From contig JASLAX010000206.1 of NCBI GenBank assembly GCA_030146875.1, forward strand, positions 1-17,356: a stretch of DNA of 17,356 bases, read 5' to 3'. The notes under the pieces are model-generated. The model was not told where the DNA came from. It was given only the letters and a program-made list of their open reading frames with translations, and searched no databases. Source of the DNA: Longimicrobiaceae bacterium. Its GTDB lineage: Bacteria > Gemmatimonadota > Gemmatimonadetes > Longimicrobiales > Longimicrobiaceae. Each line of letters begins with the position of its first letter. Positions within the stretch are counted from its first letter, which is position 1. Shown in pieces: positions 1 to 9,400 of this stretch. A program made the translations under genes and the position numbers.

Positions 1-1
1 C

Positions 2-3000
2 CGCGAGGTGCCGCTGCGCGCGCTCTTCGAGGCGCCCACGCTCGGCGGCTTCGCGGCGCGCGTGGACGCCGCCCCCGCCGGGGCTCCCACGGGGATGCCG
101 CCGATCGAGAAGGCGCAGTACGGCGACACCGCGCCGCTCTCGTTCTCGCAGGAGCGGCTCTGGCTGCTGGAGCGCCTGCACCCGGGGACGAACGCCTTCA
201 ACATGCCGCAGCCCATGGGGATCCGCGGCAGGGTGGACGTCACCGCCATGGAGCGCGCCGTGGCGGAGCTGGTGCGGCGGCACGAGTCGCTGCGCACCGC
301 GCTGGTGGAGGGGCCGGACGGCCCCGTGCAGCGCATCCTTCCCGCCGGGCAGGCGGGGCTGCTGGTGATGGACCTGACGCACCTGCCCCAGCAGGAGGCG
401 CACGACGAGGCGCGCCGCATGGCCGACGAGGACGCGATGCGGCCGTTCGACCTCTCCGGCCCGCTCTTCCGCGCGCGGCTGCTGCGGCTGAGCGAGGAGG
501 AGCACGTGCTTCTCCTGAACCTGCACCACGCGGTGAACGACGGGTGGAGCTTCGGCGTGCTCATGCGCGAGCTGAGCCTGCTGTACTCCGCCTTCACCAC
601 CGGGCGCCCGTCGCCGCTCCCCGAGCCGCGGCTGCAGTACGCCGACTACGCCATTGCGCAGCGCGCCTGGCTGCGCGGCGAGGTGCTGGAGCGCCAGCTC
701 GCCTACTGGAAGGACCGCCTGCGGGCGCTCCCCCCGGTGCTGGAGCTCCCGATGGACCGGCCGCGCCCGGCGGTGCAGTCGCACCGCGGGGGCCTGGTGA
801 GCGCCACCATCCCGCCGCACGTGCTGGAGCGGCTGCACGAGCGCGCCCGCGCCGAGGGCTCGTCGCTCTTCATGACGGTGCTCACGGCGTTCAAGATGGT
901 GCTGGCGCGGTACTCCGGCACCCTGGACCTGGTCGTGGGCACCCCGGTCGCGGGGCGCCAGCGGCCCGAGGTGGAGCAGATCATCGGCTTCTTCCTGAAC
1001 TCGCTGGCGCTGCGCACCGACCTGTCCGGCGACCCCACCTACCGCGAGGCGCTCTCCCGCGTCCGCGACACCACGCTGGGGGCCTTCGCCCACCAGGACG
1101 CGCCCTTCGAGCGCGTGGTGGACGAGGTGCAGCCGGAGCGCTCCATGGCGCACACGCCGCTCTTCCAGGTCCAGTTCAACCTGCTGAACATGGACACCAC
1201 CACCGAGGCGGCGGAGGGGCTGCAGATGGGCTCGCTGGGCACCGTCGGCGACCCCCCGGCCAAGTACGACCTGAACCTGTACGCCCAGGAGCGGCCGGAC
1301 GGCTTCGGGCTGGAGCTGCTGTACGCGGCCGAGCTGTTCGACCGCGAGCGCATGCGGGAGCTGCTCGACCACGTCGCCATCGCCCTGCGGGTGGCGGCGG
1401 ACGCGCCGGACACGCGCCTCTCCGAGCTGCCGCTGCTCTCCGCCGGCGAGCGGGCGGAGCGGGCCTCGCGCCGCAACCGCGTCTCGGTGCCGCTGCCGTA
1501 CGTGCAGTGGGCGGAGTCGGAGCGCGAGCAGAGCATCCCCGCGCGCTTCGCCATGGTGGCGGCGCGGCACGCCGACCGGGTGGCGGTGCGCACCCGGACG
1601 CACGAGTGGACGTACGCGGAGCTGGACGCGCGCGCGGACGCCGCGGCGCGCGTGGCCGCCACCGTCGAGGGTGAGCGGGTGGCGCTGCTCTTCGAGCACG
1701 ACGCGCCCATGCTGGCGGGCGTCCTGGGCGCGCTCAAGGCGGGGCGCACGTACGTGCCGCTGGACCCGGCGTACCCGCGCGAGCGGGTGGCGTACATCCT
1801 CTCCGACTCCGGGGCCACGGCCATCCTGACCAACGAGCGCAACCGCGCGCTCGCCCAGGAGCTGGCGGAGGGCGGCGTGCGCGTGCTGGTCCTCGACGCG
1901 GAGGGCGCGGCGTCGTCCGACGCGGTGGACGGCGCGCCGTCCGCGGGCCGCGTCGGCGTCTCTCCGGACGCGCCGGCGTACGTCCTCTACACCTCGGGAT
2001 CGACGGGGCGGCCCAAGGGCGTGGTGCAGTCGCATCGCAACGTGCTGCACCACATCCGCGCCTACACCCACGCGCTCCACGTCTCCCCCGCCGACCGGCT
2101 GACGCTGTTCAGCAGCTACACCTTCGACGCCGCGGTGATGGGCATGTGGGGCGCGCTGCTGAACGGCGCCACGCTCTGCCCCTTCTCGTGGCGCGACGAG
2201 GCGGCGACGGCGCTGCCGGGGTGGGTGCGCGAGCAGGGGATCACGCTCTTCCACTCCACGCCCACCGTCTTCCGGCACCTGATCGGCTCGCTGGCCGGGA
2301 ACGAGGTGCTGGACGGGGTGACGCGAGTCGTCCTGGGCGGCGAGGAGGCGCAGCGGCGCGACGTGGAGCTGTGGCGGTCGCACTTCCGGGCCGACTGCGT
2401 GCTGGTGAACGGCCTGGGGCCCACGGAGAGCACGCTGGCGCTGCAGCAGATGATCGACCGGGAGACGGAGATCGAGCGCAACAGCGTTCCCGTCGGCTTC
2501 CCGGTGGAGGGCACCTCGGTGCGCCTGATGACGCCCGCCGGCGAGCAGGTGGCCACCTTCGGGGTGGGCGAGATCGAGGTGGAGAGCGAGGCGGTGGCGC
2601 TGGGCTACTGGAACCGCCCGGAGGAGACGGCGGCGGCGTTCGGGGCCGGAGACGGGGGGACGCGGCGCTACCGGACGGGGGACCTGGGGCGCTGGCTCCC
2701 GGACGGGGCGGTGGAGTACCTGGGGCGGAAGGACTTCCAGGTGAAGATCCGAGGCCACCGCATCGAGACGGGCGAGGTGGAGGTGGCGCTGCAGGCGCAC
2801 GCCGCGGTGAGGGAGGCCGTGGTGGTGGCCCGCGAAGGGGCGGACGGCGGGCGGCGGCTGATCGCCTACGTGGTTCCGGTGGAGGGCGCGACCGCGGAGG
2901 CGCTGGCCGACCTGCGCGAGCACGCCGCGGCAAGGATCCCGGAGTACATGGTCCCGGCCGCGTTCGTGGCCATCGCCGAGCTGCCGCTCACGCCCAACGG

Positions 3001-3406
3001 CAAGGTGGACCGGCGCGCGTTGCCGGAGCCGCCGGCGCCCCGCGGGCCGGTGGAGTACGAGGCGCCGCGCGACCAGGCGGAGACCGCGATCGCGGCCATC
3101 TGGGCCGAGGTGCTGGGGGCGGAGCGCGTGGGCATCCACGACGACTTCTTCGCCCTGGGCGGGCACTCGCTGCTCGCCACCCAGGTGATGACGCGGGTGG
3201 AGAAGGAGCTGGGGCACAAGCTGCCGCTGCGCGCCTTCTTCGAGAGCCCCACCGTGGCGGGGCTGGCGGACGCCCTGCGGAAGGTGGAGTCGGAGCTGAT
3301 GGAGAAGCTGATGGACGAGATGGGCGATCTGTCCGAGGACGAGATCGCGGCCCTCCTCGAGGCGGAGGGTGGAACCGGCGATCACGGAACGGGCGGGCAG
3401 ACATGA
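2..3406 (+). CDS. Non-ribosomal peptide synthetase, 3' part (T-end, C-A-T, C-terminal tail)
   Basis: The gene enters the window already in frame at base 2, so its true start is upstream. A GTG at base 8 lies inside a carrier domain and is not a start. Bases 2-73 encode the end of a T domain (PLRALFEAPTLGGFAARV). One full module follows: C about 131-1440 with HHAVNDG at 524, A about 1530-3027 with YTSGSTGRPKG at 1988 and NGKVDRRALP near 2995, and T with LGGHS (Ser codon 3167-3169). The product is a cytosolic multienzyme that activates an amino acid as its adenylate, loads it on phosphopantetheine and condenses it with the incoming peptide. After the T domain there is an acidic helical tail (DEMGDLSEDEIAALLEAE) instead of a thioesterase, which suggests docking to the next protein. 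The stop overlaps the start of the next NRPS (ATGA), so the two are one operon. Domain assignment is firm; the product is unknown. Confidence 0.96.
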   Translation, partial: REVPLRALFEAPTLGGFAARVDAAPAGAPTGMPPIEKAQYGDTAPLSFSQERLWLLERLHPGTNAFNMPQPMGIRGRVDVTAMERAVAELVRRHESLRTALVEGPDGPVQRILPAGQAGLLVMDLTHLPQQEAHDEARRMADEDAMRPFDLSGPLFRARLLRLSEEEHVLLLNLHHAVNDGWSFGVLMRELSLLYSAFTTGRPSPLPEPRLQYADYAIAQRAWLRGEVLERQLAYWKDRLRALPPVLELPMDRPRPAVQSHRGGLVSATIPPHVLERLHERARAEGSSLFMTVLTAFKMVLARYSGTLDLVVGTPVAGRQRPEVEQIIGFFLNSLALRTDLSGDPTYREALSRVRDTTLGAFAHQDAPFERVVDEVQPERSMAHTPLFQVQFNLLNMDTTTEAAEGLQMGSLGTVGDPPAKYDLNLYAQERPDGFGLELLYAAELFDRERMRELLDHVAIALRVAADAPDTRLSELPLLSAGERAERASRRNRVSVPLPYVQWAESEREQSIPARFAMVAARHADRVAVRTRTHEWTYAELDARADAAARVAATVEGERVALLFEHDAPMLAGVLGALKAGRTYVPLDPAYPRERVAYILSDSGATAILTNERNRALAQELAEGGVRVLVLDAEGAASSDAVDGAPSAGRVGVSPDAPAYVLYTSGSTGRPKGVVQSHRNVLHHIRAYTHALHVSPADRLTLFSSYTFDAAVMGMWGALLNGATLCPFSWRDEAATALPGWVREQGITLFHSTPTVFRHLIGSLAGNEVLDGVTRVVLGGEEAQRRDVELWRSHFRADCVLVNGLGPTESTLALQQMIDRETEIERNSVPVGFPVEGTSVRLMTPAGEQVATFGVGEIEVESEAVALGYWNRPEETAAAFGAGDGGTRRYRTGDLGRWLPDGAVEYLGRKDFQVKIRGHRIETGEVEVALQAHAAVREAVVVAREGADGGRRLIAYVVPVEGATAEALADLREHAAARIPEYMVPAAFVAIAELPLTPNGKVDRRALPEPPAPRGPVEYEAPRDQAETAIAAIWAEVLGAERVGIHDDFFALGGHSLLATQVMTRVEKELGHKLPLRAFFESPTVAGLADALRKVESELMEKLMDEMGDLSEDEIAALLEAEGGTGDHGTGGQT
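131..3285 (+). other. NRPS module of gene 1: C-A-T, specificity code DAMHVGGLAK
   Basis: The C domain opens with PLSFSQERLWLL and carries HHAVNDGWS (second His catalytic), consistent with the LCL class that joins two L-residues. The A domain has all core motifs, but with two departures from the common pattern: A5 reads NGLGPTES rather than N-A-Y-GPTE, and the A8 region reads VKIRGHRIE rather than VRGFRIE. Aligning to gramicidin synthetase PheA positions 235-331 gives D235 A236 M239 H278 V299 G301 G322 L330 A331, with K517 in A10. One residue is missing between 235 and 278 relative to PheA. Asp235 fits an alpha-amino acid substrate. I do not recognise this code with any certainty; His278 also occurs in Ser codes, but the rest does not match. 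The carrier serine is intact. This module is the close relative of the last module of gene 2. Confidence 0.85.
1570..2770 (+). repeat. Duplicated adenylation-domain region, copy 1
   Basis: This stretch of gene 1 matches 14571-15771 of gene 2 in the same orientation, with an offset of exactly 13001 bases through at least 2303-2648. Read by eye, 2408-2520 is identical to 15409-15521 (113 bases) and 2552-2648 is identical to 15553-15649 (97 bases). These runs include third codon positions, so the similarity is more than protein constraint. The match weakens around 1915-1975, between the A2 and A3 motifs, and after about 2770. Confidence 0.9.
3403..3406 (+). other. ATGA stop/start overlap joining the two NRPS genes
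   Basis: The TGA of the first NRPS (3404-3406) overlaps the ATG of the second (3403-3405). No strong purine-rich ribosome-binding site stands just upstream (only gggcgggcag), which fits translational coupling by a terminating ribosome. The frame of the second gene is open far upstream, but only inside the first gene's coding sequence. The residues after 3403 (SDIRNRLADLSPARRKLLELRLR) match the usual start of an NRPS that receives a chain from another protein, so 3403 is the true start. Confidence 0.88.
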
Positions 3407-6400
3407 GCGATATCCGGAACCGGCTGGCGGACCTTTCCCCCGCGCGGCGCAAGCTGCTGGAGCTGCGGCTGCGGCTCGCGAAGCAGCAGGCGGCAGAGGC
3501 AGGAATCCCACGGCTCCCCCGCGAGGGGGAGCCGTTCCCGCTCTCGTTCGCGCAGCAGCGCCTGTGGCTGCTCGACCGGATCCAGCCCGGAAGCGCCGCG
3601 TACAACATGCCCTCCCCGGTGTACCTGGAGGGGCCGCTGGACGTGCCCTCGCTGGAGCGGGCGCTGAACGACGTGGTGCGCCGGCACGAGACGCTGCGCA
3701 CCTCGCTGGCGATGAAGGACGGCGAGCCGGTGCAGGTCGTCCGCCCCCATGAGCCCTTCGCGCTCTCCGTGGAGCAGGTGAGGGTGGAGGGCGACGGGGA
3801 GCGCGTCGACGCCGAGCTGCAGCGCCTGGCCGACGCCGAGGCGGCGCGCCCGTTCGACCTGGAGCGCGACCCGCTGTTCCGCGTGAGACTGCTGCGCGTG
3901 CGCGACGAGCTGCACCTGCTGCTGATGACCATCCACCACGTGGTCAGCGACGGGTGGAGCTCGGGGGTGCTGATGGGCGAGCTGAAGGAGCTGTACTCCG
4001 CCTACTCCGAGGGGCGCGAGGCCGCCTTCCCCGAGCTGGAGGTGCAGTACGCCGACTTCGCCTCGTGGCAGCGCGGGTGGCTCACCGGCGACGAGCTGGA
4101 CCGGCAGACGGGCTACTGGGGCCGGCAGCTCGCGGGGGCGCCCGCCCTGCTCGACCTGCCCACCGACCGCCCGCGCACGGGGGGAGACGCCCCCGGCGCC
4201 AACCTGACGTTCCGGCTGACGGAGGAGGCGCGCACCGGGCTGCTGAAGCTGGCGCACCAGGAGGACGCCACGCTGTTCATGGTGCTCCTGGCCGTCTACG
4301 GCCTGGTCCTGGGCCGCAACGCCGGGCAGGAGGACGTGGTGGTCGGCACCCCCATCGCCAACCGGCGCCGGGAGGAGCTGGAGCGGGTGGTGGGCTTCTT
4401 CGCCAACACCCTGGCGCTCCGCGTGCGGTTCGAGGGCGATCCCTCGTTCCGAGACCTGCTGCGCCAGGTGCGCGACGCCACGCTGGGCGCCTTCGACCAC
4501 CAGGACCTGCCGTTCGAGAAGCTGGTGGAGGAGCTCCGGGTGGAGCGCTCGCTGGCGCACGCCCCCGTCTTCCAGGTGATGTTCGTCCTGCAGAACGCCC
4601 CCCCGGCCGCGGCTGCGGGGGCCATGGAGACGGGCGCGCTGAAGTTCTCCGGGATCGCCCGCGCCGACTCCACCGCCAAGTTCGACCTGTCGCTGGTGAT
4701 GAACGAGATCCCCGACGGGATGTTCGGGATGGTGGAGTACAACGCGGCGCTCTTCGACCGCGAGCGCGTGGACTCCCTGGTCCGCCAGTTCGCCCACGTG
4801 CTGGAGCAGGTCCTGGAGCGCGCCGACGCGCCGGTCTCCACGCTGGACCTGCTGGAACCGGACGAGGCCGCCCGCATCCTGGCCGAGTGGAGCGGGCCGG
4901 ACGCCCCGCCGCACCCCCAGGCCGTGCTGCACCGCCTGTTCGAGGCGCGCGCCGACGCCGATCCCGCCGCCCCGGCCGTGGTGCACGAGGGGCGCTCGCT
5001 GACCTACGGAGAGGTGGAGTCGCTCGCCAACCGCGTCGCCAACCGCCTGCGCGCCCTGGGCGCCGGGCCGGAGGTCCGCGTGGCCCTGGCGGTGGAGCGC
5101 TCGCCGGAGATGGTCGCGGCGCTGCTCGCCGTCCTGAAGTCCGGGGGCGCCTACGTCCCCGTGGACCCCGCCTACCCCGCCGAGCGCATCGCGCTGCTGC
5201 TCCAGGACTCGGGTGCGCCCCTCCTGCTCACCACCCGCGCGGTGGCCGCCACGCTGCCGGCGCACGGCGCGCGCGTGGTGCTGCTGGACGACGAGGAGAC
5301 GGCGGCGGCGGACGACTGCCGGCCCCGGAGCGGCGTCGGCGGGGGGAACACGGCGTACGTCATCTACACCTCCGGCTCCACCGGACGGCCCAAGGGCGTG
5401 GTGGTGACCCACGCCTCGCTGGCCGACCACGTGGTGGACGCGGCCGAGCGCTACGGCCTGACGGCGGAAGACCGCGTGCTGCAGTTCCTCTCCGTCTCGT
5501 TCGACGGCAGCGCCGAGGAGATCTTCTCCGCGCTCGCCGCCGGCGCCGTGCTGGTGCTCCGGACCGAGGCCATGCTCGCCTCTCCCGCAGACCTGATGCG
5601 CGAGTGCGCCGCGGCGGGGGTGACGGTGGCGTCGCTGGCGACGGCGTACTGGCACGAGGTGGCGGCGGAGGCGGAGCGGCTGACGCTGCCCCAGGGGCTG
5701 CGGCTGGTGTGGATCGGCGGCGAGCGCTGCCGGCCGGAGCGGCTGGTGCAGTGGCGCCGCGCCTTCGGCGACGGGGTGGCGTTCGTCAACGCCTACGGCC
5801 CCACGGAGGCCACCATCGTGGCCACCGCGTGGCGGCTCCCGGCGGACGCCGAGCCGGAGTACCGCGAGGTGCCCATCGGCGCCCCCGTGCACGGCGCGCG
5901 CGCCTACGTGCTGGACCCTGCGCTGAAGCCGGTTCCGGCCGGCGTGGCCGCCGAGCTGCACCTGGGCGGCCGCGCCCTGGCCCGCGGCTACCTGGACCGG
6001 CCGGGCATCACCGCGGAGCGCTTCGTCCCCTCGCCCTTCGGCGACGGCGACCGGCTGTACCGCACCGGCGACCGCGTGCGCTGGCGCCGCGACGGCACGC
6101 TGGAGTTCGTGGGGCGGATGGACGACCAGGTGAAGGTGCGGGGCTTCCGCATCGAGCTGGGCGAGGTGGAGGCCGCGCTGCGCGCGGTCGACGGCGTGGC
6201 CGACGCGGCCGCGGTGGCGCTCGACGACGCCAGCGGGCAGAAGCGCCTGGTCGCCTACGTCGTGCCGGGCGGGGGCGCGGAGGTCACGGCCGACGCGGTG
6301 CGCGCCGCGCTGCGCGAGCGGCTGCCGGACTACATGGTGCCCGCGGCGGTCGTGGTGCTGGACGCCATGCCGCTCACCGCGGGCGGGAAGACCGACCGGC

Positions 6401-9400
6401 GGGCGCTCCCCGCGCCCGACCTGGCCGCCGCCCGCGAGGCGTACGTCCCCCCGCGCACGCCGGAGGAGGAGGCGCTGGCGGAGGTGTGGGCGGAGCTGCT
6501 GGGCGTGACCCGCGTCGGCGCGCACGACTCCTTCTTCGACCTGGGCGGGCACTCCCTGCTGGCCACGCGCGTGGTCTCCCGCGTCCGCGAGATGTTCGGG
6601 GTGGAGCTGCCGCTGCGCGCGGTGTTCGAGGCGCCCTCCCTGGCGCAGCTCGCCGCGCGGGTGGTGGAGGCGCAGGCGGCGGGGGAGGGAAGCGCCGCGG
6701 CCCCGCCGCTGGTCCCCGCGCCGCGCGACCGGCCCATCCCGCTCTCGTTCGCGCAGGAGCGGCTCTGGTTCATCGACCGCATGGACCCGGGGAACGCGAC
6801 CTACAACCTGGGCTCGCCGCTGCGCCTGGGCGGCGCGGTGGACGCGGACGCGCTGGAGCGCGCCCTGGGCGAGGTGCTGCGCCGCCACGAGGCGCTGCGC
6901 ACGCGCCTGGTGACCACGGACGCGGGCCCGGTGCAGGTGGTGGACCCGTTCGCGGGCTTCACGCTCCCCCGCGTCGACCTCTCCGCCCTGGACGCCGACG
7001 CCCGGGACGCGGAGCTGGGGCGGCTGGTGGCGGCCGACGGGTCGACGGGGTTCGACCTGGAGAAGGGGCCGCTCTTCCGCGCGTCGCTGGTGCGGCTGGC
7101 CCCGGACGACCACGTGCTGCTGATGACCATGCACCACGTGGTGAGCGACGGGTGGAGCATGGGCATCCTGCTCCGCGAGGTGAACGCGGCGTACGAGGCG
7201 TTCCGCCGCGGCGAGACGCCCCGCCTGCCGCACCTGCCGGTGCAGTACCCCGACTTCGCGGCGTGGCAGCGCGGGTGGCTGGCGGGCGACGAGCTGGCGC
7301 GCCAGATCGCCTTCTGGCGCGCGGCGCTGGACGGCGCCCCCGCCGTGCTGGAGCTGCCGGGCGACCGCCCGCGCCCCCCCGTGCAGAGCCACCGGGGCGC
7401 GCAGCACCCCTTCGCCATGCCCGCCGAGCTGGGCGAGGCCCTGCGCGAGCTGGCCCGCGGGGCCGACGCCACGCTCTTCATGACGCTGCTGGCCGCGTGG
7501 CAGCTCCTGCTGGGCAAGCTGGCCGGGCAGGACGACGTGGTCGTGGGCACCCCCATCGCGGGGCGGCGGCGGCGCGAGGTGGAGGGGCTGATCGGCTTCT
7601 TCGTGAACACGCTCGCGCTGCGCGGCGACCTCTCCGGCGACCCCACCTTCGGCGAGCTGCTGGGCCGGGTGCGCGAGGCCACGCTGGGCGCCTACGCCCA
7701 CCAGGACCTCCCCTTCGAGAAGCTGGTGGAGGAGCTGCACCCGGAGCGCTCGCTGGCGCACTCGCCCGTCTTCCAGGCGATGTTCTCCATGCAGCACGCC
7801 CCCGACGCGGGCGGCGCGGCCTCCGCCGAAGGCGGAGAGGGCGGCGGGCTGAGCATGGGCGGCGTGGCGCGCGAGGGCACCGTCGCCAAGTACGATCTGA
7901 CGCTGAACGTGACGGAGATGGCGGACGGCGTGCTGGCCGGGTCGCTGGAGTACGCCAGCGACCTGTTCGACGCCGCCACGGCGGCGCGGCTGCTGGAGCG
8001 CTTCGGCGCGCTGCTGGTGCAGGTGGCGTCGGACCCCACCATCCGCCTCTCGCAGGTCACGCTGGTGACGGACGAGGAGCGGGCGACGCTGGTGGAGGAG
8101 TGGAGCGGCGCGTCCGTCCCCGCGCACCCGGAGGAGGTGATCCACGACTACTTCGAGGGCTGCGCCGACGAGCACCCGCATCGGGTGGCGCTCTTCCACG
8201 ACGGCGTCTCTCTCACCTTCGCGGAGCTGGACGCGCGCGCCAACCGGCTGGCGCACCACCTCCGCCGCGTGGGCGTGGAGCGCGAGGCGGTGGTGGGGCT
8301 CTGCATGGGGCGCTCGCCCGACCTGATCGTCGCGGTCCTCGCCGTGCTGAAGGCGGGCGCGGCGTACCTTCCCATCGATCCCGCCTACCCCGGCGAGCGG
8401 ATCGCGTACCTGCTGGGGGACGCGGGCGTGCCCGTGCTGGTGACCACGGAGGCCATCGCCCCCACGCTGCCCGCGCACGGGGCGCGCGTCGTACGGATGG
8501 ACGCGGACGCCGAGGCCATCGCGGCGGAGAGCGCGGAGCGCCCCTCCGCGGGCGTGGTGCCGGCGAACCTGGCGTACGTCATCTACACCTCCGGCTCCAC
8601 CGGAAAGCCCAAGGGGGTGATGGTCACCCACCGCGGCCTCTCCAACCACGCCCGCCTCTTCGCCAAGCGCTTCCGTCTGGGCCCCGGGGACCGCCTCCTC
8701 CAGTTCCACTCCGTGTCGTTCGACGCCAGCGCCGAGGAGATCTTCCCGCCGCTGGTCACCGGGAGCACGGTGGTGCTGCGGACCGAGGCGACGGCGGACT
8801 CGCCGGCGGCGTTCGCGCGCGACGCGGCCGCCTGGGGGATCACCATCGCGGCGCTCCCCACCGCCTTCTGGCACGAGGTGGCGGCGGAGGCGGACCGCGT
8901 CGAGATCCCCGCGTCGCTGCGGCTGATGGTGGTGGGCGGCGAGCGCCTCTCCCCCACGGCGGCGGCGGCGTGGCACCGCGCGGTGGGCGGCCGGGTGCCG
9001 CTGGTGAACGCCTACGGCCCCACGGAGACGACCATCTCCGTGACCGCCCACGAGGTGCCGGCGCCCGCGGAGGGCTCCGCCCGCGAGGTGCCCATCGGTC
9101 GGCCGATGCTGGGGAGCCGCGGGTACGTGGTGGACCGGGCGGGGCAGCTCGTGCCGCCCGGGGTGCCGGGCGAGCTCTGGGTGGGCGGGGCGGGCGTCTC
9201 CCGCGGCTACCTGGGGCGGCCGGGGCTCACGGCGGAGCGCTTCGTCCCCTCGCCCTTCGGCGACGGCGACCGCCTCTACCGCACCGGCGACACCGTGCGC
9301 TGGCTCCCCGGCGGCGTGCTGGAGTACCTGGGCCGCGCCGACGACCAGGTGAAGGTGCGGGGCTTCCGCATCGAGCTGGGGGAGGTGGAGGCCGCCATCT

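Noticed and set aside
2146..3402. An upstream extension of the second NRPS to an ATG at 2146
   Set aside because: The added part is a nonsense translation of the first NRPS gene; the natural N-terminal helix begins at 3403.
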